From the NCBI RefSeq assembly GCF_900078335.1, contig NZ_FKBR01000033.1, positions 186,195-250,194 of the forward strand: a stretch of DNA of 64,000 bases, written 5' to 3'. The notes below the pieces were generated by a model. The model had not been told where the DNA came from and did no database searches. It worked only from the letters and a program-made list of their open reading frames with translations. Made by a program: the position numbers and the translations under genes. This stretch comes from Bordetella trematum (GTDB lineage Bacteria; Pseudomonadota; Gammaproteobacteria; Burkholderiales; Burkholderiaceae_B). This document shows positions 26,080 through 34,517 of the stretch, piece after piece (position 1 is the first letter of the stretch; every line of letters starts with the position of its first letter).

Positions 26080-26943
26080 TCAGGGGCGTGCCACCGGCTT
26101 GCCACTGGCGACATCGAGCACCGAGCCGTCGGCCAGGCTGATGCGATAGATCTCGCGCAGCACGTTGCCGGCGAAACCGATTTCGACGATCGAGACATCC
26201 TTGAAGGTGGCGGGCAGGCCTTGCGGCAGCACCGTGTTCAGTTCGGCGGCCAGCGCATCCATCGAAGCCTTGTGCTGGGCGTACGGGGCCATGCTGTAGA
26301 CCAGCGTGGTGTGCGGGTTGTGGGTGCGCAGTTCTTTACCGCCGCTGACCACGTTCACGCCTGAGACACCCTGTTCGGCGACCAGCTTGCGGCCGGCTTC
26401 GCCCATCTTGGCATAGACGGGGCCGGTCACGCGCGGCAGCGGGCCGTCGCGCAGCGGCGTGAGGGCAGCGGTGGCCTGGGTGTTGTAGGCCATCATGGCC
26501 TCGAAACCCGCGCCTTCCTTGGCCACGCCGAGATCCAGCCACCAGGGGTGCCCGGCATCCTTGGCGGCTTCGGTGGTGTAGAACTTGACCAACTGGGCCT
26601 GGATCGGCGCCGGCGGCTTGGGCAGCGCCTTGAGCATGCGGGCGGGCGTCTGCGGATCGGCGCTGTGGATATGCACCACCGTCACATGGGGGATGTTCGG
26701 CGTGGCGGCCTCGGTGTTCAGGCCGTCCTTGAGCAGGGCAGCCTTCACGCGCGGCATGACTTTCGCGTCGAGCGTGGCATTGACATCCTGCGGCAGGCGG
26801 TAGACCAGGCCATAGGTGGCCTTGTGCTCGCGGAACTGCGGCTGCGACAGTGCCTGGTTATCGATGGAACCCTGGGCCGCGGCGACCGTGGCGGCAGAGG
26901 CGAGCAGGGGCAGGGCGAGAACACGCAGCAGAGGGGAAATCAT
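26080..26943 (-). CDS. Exported 2H phosphoesterase (2'-5' RNA ligase-like)
   Basis: A 287-aa protein with a signal peptide (residues 1-25, ending TVAAAQG). It carries the two H-x-T/S-x motifs that define the 2H phosphoesterase fold: PHVTVVHIH (about residue 78) and NPHTTLVYS (about residue 212). Cytosolic relatives hydrolyse or ligate 2',5' and cyclic nucleotide bonds. Secretion is unusual and suggests action on a periplasmic nucleotide or another phosphodiester. The start at 26943 has CAGGAG upstream. It is divergent from the GH32 gene. Confidence 0.75.
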   Translation of the reverse strand: MISPLLRVLALPLLASAATVAAAQGSIDNQALSQPQFREHKATYGLVYRLPQDVNATLDAKVMPRVKAALLKDGLNTEAATPNIPHVTVVHIHSADPQTPARMLKALPKPPAPIQAQLVKFYTTEAAKDAGHPWWLDLGVAKEGAGFEAMMAYNTQATAALTPLRDGPLPRVTGPVYAKMGEAGRKLVAEQGVSGVNVVSGGKELRTHNPHTTLVYSMAPYAQHKASMDALAAELNTVLPQGLPATFKDVSIVEIGFAGNVLREIYRISLADGSVLDVASGKPVARP

Positions 26944-27155
26944 GGGGCGGGGCTCCTGGTATCGGCCCGGGCATCGGGCCATGGGTGTCTTGTTCCGGAC
27001 ACTGCAGGCATTGTGTGGCGGGCGTGTTGCGCCGCCATGACCCATGGGCCAAGAATGCTGATGGCAGGCGCAAGATTTCCGATCTCGCCGGGGCTGTGGC
27101 CGCCTTGCGCGGATTGGCGTGCTGCGGTCTTTGATGAGCTCTCGCCGGGGCGCCC

Positions 27156-27161
27156 TATACT
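27156..27161 (+). promoter_or_regulatory. Possible -10 element for the GH32 gene
   Basis: TATACT lies 41 bp upstream of the GH32 start codon. The best -35 (TTGATG at 27131) is 19 bp away, longer than ideal, so this is tentative. Confidence 0.25.
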
Positions 27162-27202
27162 GGTTGTCATCGACGGCCCGGCCGTCTCCCTGCCCGCACG
27201 CC

Positions 27203-28621
27203 ATGGATGACTCAAGGTATCGACCCCTGATTCACTACAGCCCGCCGCAGGGCTTCATGAACGACCCCAACGGCCTGATTTTCCTGGATGGGGTCTATCA
27301 CCTCTACTACCAGCACAATCCCGATGCGCCCCGGCCGGGCAATGTGCATTGGGGTCATGCAAGCAGCCGGGATCTGCTGCGCTGGCGTACGCACGCGCCG
27401 GTGCTCGCTCCCGATGCGCGCGGGCAGGCATTCAGTGGCTCGATGGTCTGCGACGCCGGCAATACCAGTGGCCTGTTCGAGGCCGCGCCGGGCGGCGTGG
27501 TGGCCGTATACACGCGCGCCGGGCCGCAGCGCCAGGCCCAGGAGCTGGCCTGCGGGCCGCTGGCCGGAACACCCTTGACCCCCTACGAGGGGAATCCGGT
27601 GCTGGATATCGGTTCCGGCGCGTTTCGCGATCCCAAGGTGTTCTGGCATCCGCCCAGCCGGTGCTGGGTCATGGTGATCGCCCTGGCCCGGCGCCACCAG
27701 ATCATCATCTACACGTCGCCGGATCTGCGGCGCTGGCGCGAGGCCAGCCGGTTCGGGCTGGCTGGGTTGCTGGGGCTGGATTACGAGTGCCCGGACCTGG
27801 TCGAGCTGCCTGTGGAGGGCGGCGGCAGCCGCTGGGTGCTGTTCATCTCCATCAATCCGGGAGCACCGCTGGGAGGCAGTGCGGTGCAGTATTTCGTGGG
27901 CGACTTTGACGGGCAGCGCTTCACGCCCCTGGATGGCGCGACCCGGCTACTGGACAGCGGGCCCGACTGCTATGCCTTGCAGACCTTCGCCAACCTGCCG
28001 GGCGAGACGTTGGCCATGGCCTGGATGAGCAATTGGCTGTATGCCGCCGATACGCCCGCCTGGCCCGCGCGGGGCGCCATGACGTTGGCGCGGCGGATGG
28101 CCTTGCGTTGCGAGGGAGATCATTGGCTGGTGGTGCAGCGCTTTGCCGGCCTGGCGCCGATGGACGGGGATGCCGACCTGTCGCGCCAGTGGCGTCAGGC
28201 GACGGGTAGCCTGGCTCGTTTTGACTGGCCGGCCGGCTGCGCGCTGGAGTTGAAGCTGGCAGCTTCGCTCAGTCCGGGCAGCCGCTACCGAGTGCGGATT
28301 TCAAATCGTGCCGGCGAGTGGCTTGAGGCAGGCTTCAGCCAGGGCGTCTATCCCGGCTTCTATGTCGACCGTTCGGGTCTGCGGGGGTTCGAGCATCCGT
28401 TCTGGATGCACAAGGCGATCCATTCGGTGCTGCAGCCGTTTACCTCGTTTGACGCCCATCTCGTGCTGGACCAGTGCTCGCTCGAACTGCTGGGCATGGA
28501 AGGAAGCGTGGCGATGAGCCTGCTGCATTTTTTCCGGCAGCCGCCGCAGACCGTCGAGGTGTTCATCGACGGGGGCGCGGGCCTGCAGGCCAGTCTGCAG
28601 GCCCGCGCCCTGGCGCCCTGA
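27203..28621 (+). CDS. Glycoside hydrolase family 32 (invertase/levanase type)
   Basis: A 472-aa enzyme with the GH32 catalytic triad: nucleophile D21 in MNDPNG, the RDP motif (GAFRDPK, about residue 143), and the acid/base E195 in DYECPDLVEL. A beta-sandwich domain follows from about residue 320. It hydrolyses beta-fructosides such as sucrose, levan or inulin. There is no signal peptide, so it is cytosolic. No sugar transporter, fructokinase or repressor is nearby, so it stands alone. The ribosome-binding site before ATG 27203 is poor. The last 16 codons form a strong hairpin, listed separately. Confidence 0.9.
   Translation: MDDSRYRPLIHYSPPQGFMNDPNGLIFLDGVYHLYYQHNPDAPRPGNVHWGHASSRDLLRWRTHAPVLAPDARGQAFSGSMVCDAGNTSGLFEAAPGGVVAVYTRAGPQRQAQELACGPLAGTPLTPYEGNPVLDIGSGAFRDPKVFWHPPSRCWVMVIALARRHQIIIYTSPDLRRWREASRFGLAGLLGLDYECPDLVELPVEGGGSRWVLFISINPGAPLGGSAVQYFVGDFDGQRFTPLDGATRLLDSGPDCYALQTFANLPGETLAMAWMSNWLYAADTPAWPARGAMTLARRMALRCEGDHWLVVQRFAGLAPMDGDADLSRQWRQATGSLARFDWPAGCALELKLAASLSPGSRYRVRISNRAGEWLEAGFSQGVYPGFYVDRSGLRGFEHPFWMHKAIHSVLQPFTSFDAHLVLDQCSLELLGMEGSVAMSLLHFFRQPPQTVEVFIDGGAGLQASLQARALAP
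28573..28610. repeat. 16-bp perfect inverted repeat at the 3' end of the GH32 gene
   Basis: GGGCGCGGGCCTGCAG and its exact complement flank a 6-nt spacer. The element lies inside the last codons of GH32 (GAGLQASLQARALAP), between convergent genes. It would form a very stable RNA stem and may end or protect the mRNA; there is no T tract. Confidence 0.6.
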
Positions 28622-28632
28622 CGGCAAGGCGC

Positions 28633-31008
28633 TCAGGCCGGTTTGGGCGGTTCTTCGTCCAGGCTGTTGGCCGGCTCCAGTTCGTTGCCGAGCACATCGG
28701 TGCTGGCCTGCCTGGAGGCCCGCGCCAGCCTGCCGGGCGTCTGCCCGGGCGCGGCGGCGCGTCCCGGCGCCACCGGCGGGCCGGCTTCGGCCTGCTGCAT
28801 GCGCATGGCTGGCGCGTTGCCGTTCTTGTCCTGGCCGAAGTACAGCACGCGGTGCGGATAGGGCAGCTCGATGCGGGCGGCATCGAAATGCTTCTTGACC
28901 AGGCGGTTGTAGCCGCGCTGCACGGCCCATTGCATCCCCGGGGTGGTCTTGATCAGGATGCGGATGGTGACGCCGCGCTCGCTCAGGGAGGTCACCCCTG
29001 CGACCGTGATGTCGTCCAGCAGTTCGGGCGCCAGCACCTCGTCCTGCTGCAGCTCAGCGAAGGCGGCCTTCAGGTGGACCACGGCGTCATCGACGTTTTC
29101 GCGATGTGCGATGGTGTATTCGCCCACGTGATACGAGAAGTCGCGCATGTGGTTGACCACGGTATCCACCGAAGAGAAGGGCACCAGGTGGTAGGCGCCG
29201 TCCAGCGTGCGGATGCCGACTGAACGGATGGTGAGCTTCTCAACGGTGCCGAAGACGCCTGCGACCTCGACCACGTCGTTCTGGTTCATGCCATTCTCGA
29301 GCTGGATGAACACGCCCGTGATGATGTCCTGGACGAGCTTCTGTGCGCCGAAGCCGATGGCCAGGCCGACTACGCCTGCGCCGGCGATCAGCGGGCCGAT
29401 GTCGATGCCGATCTGGGCCAGCAGCACCAGCACCGTCATGGTGACGATGACAACCATGGCCGCGTTGCGGAACAGCGTGAGCAAGGTGCGTTCACGCGCG
29501 CTGGGCTGCCCCGGGGAGGTGCCGTTCAGGCTCAGGCGATGTTCGATCACGCTGGCCACCAGCGTCCACGAACCCACCGCGATCAACAGCACGATGCCGA
29601 TACGCACCAGCATGAAGATGGCGGCGCGCCCGCGATCGGACGCCAGGCTGGCGCTGAGGTCGAACACCTGCCAGGCGTCGAGCACGACCAGCGTGGCCAG
29701 CACCAGCAGCAGCAGACGCAAGCCCTTCAAGGCGGCCGGAACGTAGGCGTTGAGGCGGCGCTCCAGCAGCGGCAGGCGATTGCGCCAGGCGCCGGGCAGC
29801 TCGATGCGGCGCGCCGCCACTCGGGTCAGCACGGCCGACAGCACCAGCGCAATGGCGATGGCCAGCAGGCTTTGCAGCGTGGCCTGCACCATGAAAGGCA
29901 GGGCGCGGTCGGGCGCCAGCTGGCTGGCGCCGAGCAGCACCGTGAAGTAGGCGATGGCCAGCAGATGCCAGATACGCGCCAGCATGCGCAGCAGGGTGCC
30001 GAAGAAGGCCGATGCGTGCTGTGCCCGCAGGAGCAATCGCTCGCGCAGCAGCTTGCGGTTGCGCCACACCACGCGCAGCGCGTAGATGTACACGCCGAGC
30101 ATGATCACCAGCCCCAGCATCTGCCCCACGGCCGGCGAAAAGATGGCCTTGATCAGTGGCACGGCGATCAGCAGGCTGTAGCTGCTGACGCTGATCAGGC
30201 GCTCCAGCCAGTTGTTCCAGAAGGTGGCCTCGTCGTCAGGCATGTCCACCAGCCGCAGATGCGGATAGCGGGTGGCGAAGACCATGCGCACCAGCGTCTT
30301 GACCGCCTCGGTGGCGAGGAAGGTCTTCAGGAAGACATCTTCCAGCATGCCGATGCTGGCCGGCTGGCCGACCAGCCAGAGGCTGGCGATATAGCCCGCC
30401 AGCGTCGCCAGGGCCACCACCGCCAGATCCAGCAGCAGCGTGGCGCCGATGGCGGTAGCGTTGCGATAGCGCAGCGGGCGGTGTGGGTCATTGCCGGCTG
30501 GGCCATCGGCCAGCCGGCGATCGACGCGGGCATAGTAGAAACCGGCAAGCCAGCGCAGCACCGCCCAGGCCAGCAAGGTGATGGCGGCGACGATGGCGAA
30601 ATTGGTCAGGACGCTGCGCCAGATTTCGGCGCTTACGTCGGACATCCCCTCGCCGCTGCCCAGCGAGCGGAAAGTATCCACGGCGGTATTGAGTTCCTGC
30701 CCCAGCGAGCCCAGAAAGCGCGCCAGGTCGGCGCTGAAGTCCGCTGTGCCGTCGGTCGTCAGGGGCGCGGACTCGCTGGCGGCTGTCTGCTTGCGCAACT
30801 GCTGGATCAGGGCCTCGCGCGAGGCCGGATCCTCAAGCAGATCCGCCAGCTGCTGCGACGAAGCGGGAGCCGCAGTCTCGGCATGGCCGGCGGCAGGCGT
30901 CAGCAGGAAGAACAGCAGGCCGAACAGCAGGGGCAAGAGCGCATGCCAGTGCAAGCGGGCCGGAAATGCAGAAAGAAAGGGGATCGTATGTCGTCGGGGT
31001 AGTGTCAT
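28633..31008 (-). CDS. Large MscS-type mechanosensitive channel (YbiO-like)
   Basis: A 791-aa inner-membrane protein. A cleavable signal peptide (about residues 1-44, ending AAGHAETA) precedes a periplasmic segment and about ten predicted helices. The MscS pore and beta domain come late: AGAGVVGLAIGFGAQKLVQDIITGVFI (pore helix TM3), then ENGMNQNDVVEVAGVFGTVEKLTIR. The size and topology fit the YbiO/MscM class, which opens under osmotic down-shock. The C-terminal 60 residues are low-complexity and Ala/Pro-rich. The start at 31008 is chosen because the signal peptide begins there; upstream in-frame sequence belongs to other genes. It is convergent with GH32. Confidence 0.88.
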   Translation of the reverse strand: MTLPRRHTIPFLSAFPARLHWHALLPLLFGLLFFLLTPAAGHAETAAPASSQQLADLLEDPASREALIQQLRKQTAASESAPLTTDGTADFSADLARFLGSLGQELNTAVDTFRSLGSGEGMSDVSAEIWRSVLTNFAIVAAITLLAWAVLRWLAGFYYARVDRRLADGPAGNDPHRPLRYRNATAIGATLLLDLAVVALATLAGYIASLWLVGQPASIGMLEDVFLKTFLATEAVKTLVRMVFATRYPHLRLVDMPDDEATFWNNWLERLISVSSYSLLIAVPLIKAIFSPAVGQMLGLVIMLGVYIYALRVVWRNRKLLRERLLLRAQHASAFFGTLLRMLARIWHLLAIAYFTVLLGASQLAPDRALPFMVQATLQSLLAIAIALVLSAVLTRVAARRIELPGAWRNRLPLLERRLNAYVPAALKGLRLLLLVLATLVVLDAWQVFDLSASLASDRGRAAIFMLVRIGIVLLIAVGSWTLVASVIEHRLSLNGTSPGQPSARERTLLTLFRNAAMVVIVTMTVLVLLAQIGIDIGPLIAGAGVVGLAIGFGAQKLVQDIITGVFIQLENGMNQNDVVEVAGVFGTVEKLTIRSVGIRTLDGAYHLVPFSSVDTVVNHMRDFSYHVGEYTIAHRENVDDAVVHLKAAFAELQQDEVLAPELLDDITVAGVTSLSERGVTIRILIKTTPGMQWAVQRGYNRLVKKHFDAARIELPYPHRVLYFGQDKNGNAPAMRMQQAEAGPPVAPGRAAAPGQTPGRLARASRQASTDVLGNELEPANSLDEEPPKPA

Positions 31009-31199
31009 CGTATCCAGTGAAAACGGGAGGGAAGCGAAGGCGGGCCGCAAGGCAGCGCGGCCCGGAGTCCTCGCGCCGCGACACGGCGAGTCGTCAGGAA
31101 GCAGGTGTCGGCCACCTTGCGGCCGTGGCCTCCAAACCCTGCATCCTACGTGGCTCGCGCAAAAAAATGAACCCGTCCGTCCGCCTTTCCCGGATGCGC

Positions 31200-31742
31200 T
31201 CAGGGCTCGTGCTGGCGCGCGCGCCCCAGTTCGCGCAGCGCCTGCAGGGTGGTTTGCAACAGCCGGCCGCAGGGTTCCCCCTGGCGGATGAACAGCCCGA
31301 TGGAGCGCGTGGGGGCGTTCTTCAGGCGGGTCTTCCTGACGCCGCGCAGGGCGCTGTAGTCGACGGCGGACTCCGGCAACAGCGCGATGCCGCAGTTGGC
31401 CTGCACGAAGCGGGCGATCGCACCCAGATCGCGCAGGGAGTACATGGGCTCGAAGCGCTGGGCCTCTTTCTGGAAGACGCTCTCTGTCAGCTCGCGCACA
31501 CTGGTGCCGGGCAGCATGCTGATCAGGGGCAGGCGTCCCAGCTTTGCGGTGTCCCAATGCCGCAGCGGCGCAGCGATCGCTGCGCTGTGGAACAGCACGA
31601 AGGGTTCGCTGAACAGCTCTTCGTACAGCAGGTCGGCCGGTCTCTGGTCGCCGCGCGCGGTGATCGCCACATCGACCCGGCGCTCGCGCAGCAGCGCAAG
31701 CGCCTCTCCGGCGATGGAGTCCCTGACTTCCTTGCTGAGCAC
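31200..31742 (-). pseudogene. LysR-family regulator remnant, C-terminal 180 residues
   Basis: The frame encodes most of a LysR effector-binding domain (VRDSIAGEALALLRERRVDVAIT to LQALRELGRARQHEP) and keeps its natural end. The helix-turn-helix and first part of the sensor are missing: upstream of 31742 the sequence switches to an MlrC fragment on the other strand. Without the DNA-binding domain it cannot act as a regulator. The break fits a deletion that removed the N-terminal ends of this gene and of the divergent MlrC gene. Confidence 0.8.
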
Positions 31743-31745
31743 GGC

Positions 31746-31968
31746 GGTCGACGACGACTGCCTGACCCGGATCGGCCGCTCGCTGGATGAATTCGATTAT
31801 GTGGTGCTGCGCTCGAAGACGCACTTTCGCGCCTTCTTCGAGCCGGCCAGCGCCGCGATTCTGATCGTGGACACGCCAGACTGGGGGCCGGCCGATCTGA
31901 CCTTGCTGCCGTACCGGCATGTGCCCCGTGCGCACACCTATCCTTTCGATGCCGCTGAGCCGGCCTAG
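31746..31968 (+). pseudogene. MlrC (M81 metallopeptidase) remnant, C-terminal tail
   Basis: About 70 residues, including FDYVVLRSKTHFRAFFEP, IVDTPDWGPADLTLLPYRHV and PFDAAEPA, match the end of the MlrC C-terminal domain; full proteins are near 490 aa. The natural stop at 31966-31968 is kept. The catalytic N-terminal domain is gone. It abuts the truncated end of a LysR gene on the opposite strand. Confidence 0.75.
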
Positions 31969-32208
31969 CGGGGCGCCGGTGCGTTGCAACTGTGTCTCGG
32001 CGGCTTCCAGGGCCTTGATGGCGCCCTTGCCCTGCTTGGCAAGCAGTTGCGCGACCAGCACCTCGACCGCCGCTACGCCGGCACTGATGGACGGGAAGAA
32101 TGATGGGCTTTCGTTCGAGAACGGCAACACGCAGTCGGCCTGCAGCGCGATGGGGGAGACGCTGCTGTCGGTCAGGGCGATCACCTTCTGCGCGGCGGCG
32201 CTCGCCGT
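31969..32208 (-). pseudogene. RpiR-family regulator remnant, C-terminal SIS-domain part
   Basis: Read leftward, the frame gives QKVIALTDSSVSPIALQADCV, ESPSFFPSISAGVAAVEVLVAQLL and ALEAAETQLQRTGA, which match the last third of the SIS sugar-phosphate-binding domain of MurR/RpiR regulators. The helix-turn-helix half is missing. No stop is found at the expected end: the frame continues across the convergent MlrC tail. Its right end is the inverted-repeat junction with an aminotransferase fragment. Confidence 0.7.
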
Positions 32209-32224
32209 GCAGAAGGTGATCGCC
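32176..32224. repeat. 16-bp inverted repeat at the RpiR/aminotransferase junction
   Basis: GGCGATCACCTTCTGC (32176-32191) and its exact complement (32209-32224) flank 17 bp. Each arm encodes QKVIA in the gene fragment that points away from the junction, so the repeat marks the rearrangement point. Confidence 0.75.
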
Positions 32225-32611
32225 GGGCAGGGCCTGCTGGCCAACGTGCTGGAGCGCGGTGAACAGCTGCGCGCCGGTCTGCGCGAGGCGTTCGCCGATC
32301 ACCCCAATGTGGGCGATGTGCGGGGCCGGGGCCTGTTCGTCGGCGTCGAGTTCGTCGCCGATCGCCAGACCAAGGCGCCGCTGGCGCCGCAGCAGCGTAT
32401 GCATGCCCAGCTCAAGACGGCGGCCATGCGCAATGGCCTGCTGGTGTACCCCATGGGAGGTACGATAGATAGCGTGCGGGGCGATCATGCCCTGATCGCG
32501 CCGCCATTCATTACGACCGCCAGCCAGATCGACGCTATCGTGGACCGTTTCGCGGCATCGGTGCAGGCCGTGTTGCCGCGGGTCGGCCAGACGTTCGCGC
32601 AGGAGGCATGA
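32189..32611 (+). pseudogene. Class III aminotransferase remnant, C-terminal 140 residues
   Basis: The frame begins at CAAALAVQKVIAGQGLLANV, the conserved stretch after the substrate-entry loop of class III PLP aminotransferases, and runs through VGDVRGRGLFVGVEFV and MGGTIDSVRGDHALIAPPFI to a natural stop. The large PLP-binding domain with the catalytic lysine is missing, so it is inactive. Its stop overlaps the start region of the BKACE gene, showing that the two were once an operon. Confidence 0.8.
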
Positions 32612-33453
32612 TGAACGCCGCTCAAGACAAAACCCTGATTCTCTCGGTGGCGCCCAACGGGGCGCGCAAGACCGCTGCCGATCATCCCCGATTGCCTGTC
32701 ACGCCCGATGAGCTGGCGTACTGCGCCCGGCAGTCGCTGCGCGCGGGCGCGGCCATGATCCACATGCATGTGCGTGATGATGCAGGGCGGCATTCGCTGG
32801 ATGTGACGCGTTACCAGGCCGCCACCGAGGCAGTGCGCCGCGCGGTAGGCCAGGAACTGGTGATCCAGATCACGACCGAGGCGGTCGGCATGTATTCGCC
32901 TGCGCAGCAGATCGACGTGGTCAAGGCCTTGCGGCCGGAAGCGGCGTCCGTGGCCTTGCGCGAGGTGTTGCCCGATGAAAGCCATCTGCCGGCGGCAGCC
33001 GGGTTCTTCGCCTGGATGCACGAGCACGGGACAGTGGCGCAATACATCCTGTATGACCGCGCGGACGTCGAAACCTATCTGCGCCTGCGCCGCGAGGGAG
33101 TGATCGCGCCCTCGCGGCACTGGGTGCTGTTCGTGCTGGGGCGCTACACGCCCGGCCAGGTGTCTTCCCCGCAGGATCTGCTGCCCTTCCTGGACGCCTG
33201 GCGGCAGGCAGACCCGCAGGCTGGCCTGCCGCCCTGGTCGATGTGCGCGTTCGGCAGGCGGGAGGCCGATTGCGCCAGTGCCGCGGCCTTGTTGGGCGGG
33301 CATGCCCGCATCGGGTTCGAGAACAATATGGCCATGCCGGATGGCAGCGCCGCCTACGACAATGCCGCCCTGTTGCAGGCGGTGCGCGATCCGTTGGCCC
33401 GCCTGGGCTACCGGATCGGCGATGCCCAGGCGCTGCGCGCCATGACGGCGTAG
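32611..33453 (+). CDS. BKACE-family (DUF849) beta-keto acid cleavage enzyme
   Basis: A 280-aa zinc enzyme of the family of 3-keto-5-aminohexanoate cleavage protein, which condenses a beta-keto acid with acetyl-CoA to give acetoacetate plus a new CoA ester. The metal motif IHMHVRD gives H51 and H53, and GFENNMAMPDG carries the third ligand, a glutamate. I prefer ATG 32611, with AGGAGG four bases upstream, over ATG 32608. The gene looks intact, but its operon partner upstream is a remnant and the original promoter is gone, so expression is doubtful. Confidence 0.85.
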   Translation: MNAAQDKTLILSVAPNGARKTAADHPRLPVTPDELAYCARQSLRAGAAMIHMHVRDDAGRHSLDVTRYQAATEAVRRAVGQELVIQITTEAVGMYSPAQQIDVVKALRPEAASVALREVLPDESHLPAAAGFFAWMHEHGTVAQYILYDRADVETYLRLRREGVIAPSRHWVLFVLGRYTPGQVSSPQDLLPFLDAWRQADPQAGLPPWSMCAFGRREADCASAAALLGGHARIGFENNMAMPDGSAAYDNAALLQAVRDPLARLGYRIGDAQALRAMTA

Positions 33454-33463
33454 CGCAGCGTTT

Positions 33464-34375
33464 CTAGCGCGGCACGCCCAGGCCGTTGCGGCGCCAGCGA
33501 CCGAAGTGGCACTGCTGGCGCGCCAGCTCGGCGATATGCCGGCTGATGGCGTTGTTGGCGTGCACGGCCACGTACTCCAGCGGCGGCAGGGCCAGGTTGG
33601 TCTGCACCGCGCACAGCTCATTGGAGCGGATGTAGGCGCTGAAGTACTCGCGCGGCAGATAGGCCACCCCCAGGCCGGCGCTGGCCAGTTCGGCCAGCGC
33701 GATCATGCTGTTGCACACCACCGTGCTCTTGGGGCGCAGGCGCATGGCCGCCAGGGCGCGCAGCAGGCCCTGGTGCAGCAGTGAGCCTTCGGAGTAGACC
33801 AGCAGCGGATGCTCCATCAGCGTCTGGACGGGCACGACGCCCTGCGTGGCTGGCACCAGCCCGGGGCGGCACATCCACACCGAATCCATGTAGCCCAGCG
33901 GGATGCTGGCGAAGGGCGGCGCGAGCGCATCGACCGCCGGGCAGATCACCAGGTCCAGGCGGCGCGACATCATCTGCGGCCACAGACTGGTGGTCAGGTC
34001 CACCTTGGGTTCGAGCACGATCTCCGGATAGACCTGCTGGATGCGGCCGATCAGGCCAGGCAGCCAGGTCAGCGCCACCATCTCGGTCACGCCGAAACTG
34101 AAGCGTCCCGAGTAGCTGCCCTCGGCTCCCACCCGGCTGATGACGCTTTGCTGCAGTTCCAGCATGCGCTCGAAATCGGCCAGCAGTTCACGACCCTTGA
34201 TGGTCAGCTGGGTACGGGTCGCGGCGTCGAACAGTTCCACGCCCAGCGCGTCTTCCAGTGTCTGGATGCGTTTGGAGATGGTCGACTGCGTGGCGTTCAG
34301 GCGCTGCGCGGCCGCGTGAAAGCTGCCCAGGGTGTGCACCCAGTACACCGCCTCGATCTGTTTCAGGGTCAACAA
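33464..34375 (-). CDS. LysR-family regulator of the adjacent Bug/aldolase operon
   Basis: A 303-aa regulator. The N-terminal helix-turn-helix (AAAQRLNATQSTISKRIQTLEDALG, about residues 21-45) and a full effector domain are present. It is divergent from the Bug receptor/RraA/dehydrogenase operon across 142 bp, the standard LysR arrangement. That spacer holds a 14-bp element repeated upstream of the convergent dehydratase operon, so this protein may control both. Confidence 0.92.
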   Translation of the reverse strand: MLTLKQIEAVYWVHTLGSFHAAAQRLNATQSTISKRIQTLEDALGVELFDAATRTQLTIKGRELLADFERMLELQQSVISRVGAEGSYSGRFSFGVTEMVALTWLPGLIGRIQQVYPEIVLEPKVDLTTSLWPQMMSRRLDLVICPAVDALAPPFASIPLGYMDSVWMCRPGLVPATQGVVPVQTLMEHPLLVYSEGSLLHQGLLRALAAMRLRPKSTVVCNSMIALAELASAGLGVAYLPREYFSAYIRSNELCAVQTNLALPPLEYVAVHANNAISRHIAELARQQCHFGRWRRNGLGVPR

Positions 34376-34425
34376 ACCACCTCCTCTTGCCTGTCTGATG
34401 AAAAAAAGAGATTGGGATCGAGCAG

Positions 34426-34440
34426 TTTAATTCGCTTTAT
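34426..34440. promoter_or_regulatory. Shared 14-bp element, copy 1
   Basis: On the minus strand this reads ATAAAGCGAATTAAA. The 14-mer TAAAGCGAATTAAA occurs identically at 41363-41376, in front of the dehydratase operon. It lies between a LysR gene and the operon it faces, where LysR sites are found. Confidence 0.55.
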
Positions 34441-34517
34441 CCGATTTGGCGCGCATGGAAGAATGGCCGCAAAGCAAAAACGGTCGCCTCAAGGCCGGAC
34501 CATCAAGGGAGGAGAAC

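Noticed and set aside
31009-32244. N-terminal extension of the MscS-type channel frame up to 1203 codons
   Set aside because: The frame stays open by chance through the remnant locus. The extra residues belong to RpiR tail and non-coding strands; the channel begins at its signal peptide, 31008.
31200-32611. Transposon or IS remnant as the cause of the scrambled locus
   Set aside because: No transposase fragment, terminal inverted repeats or target-site duplication is visible. The fragments are ordinary metabolic and regulatory gene ends.
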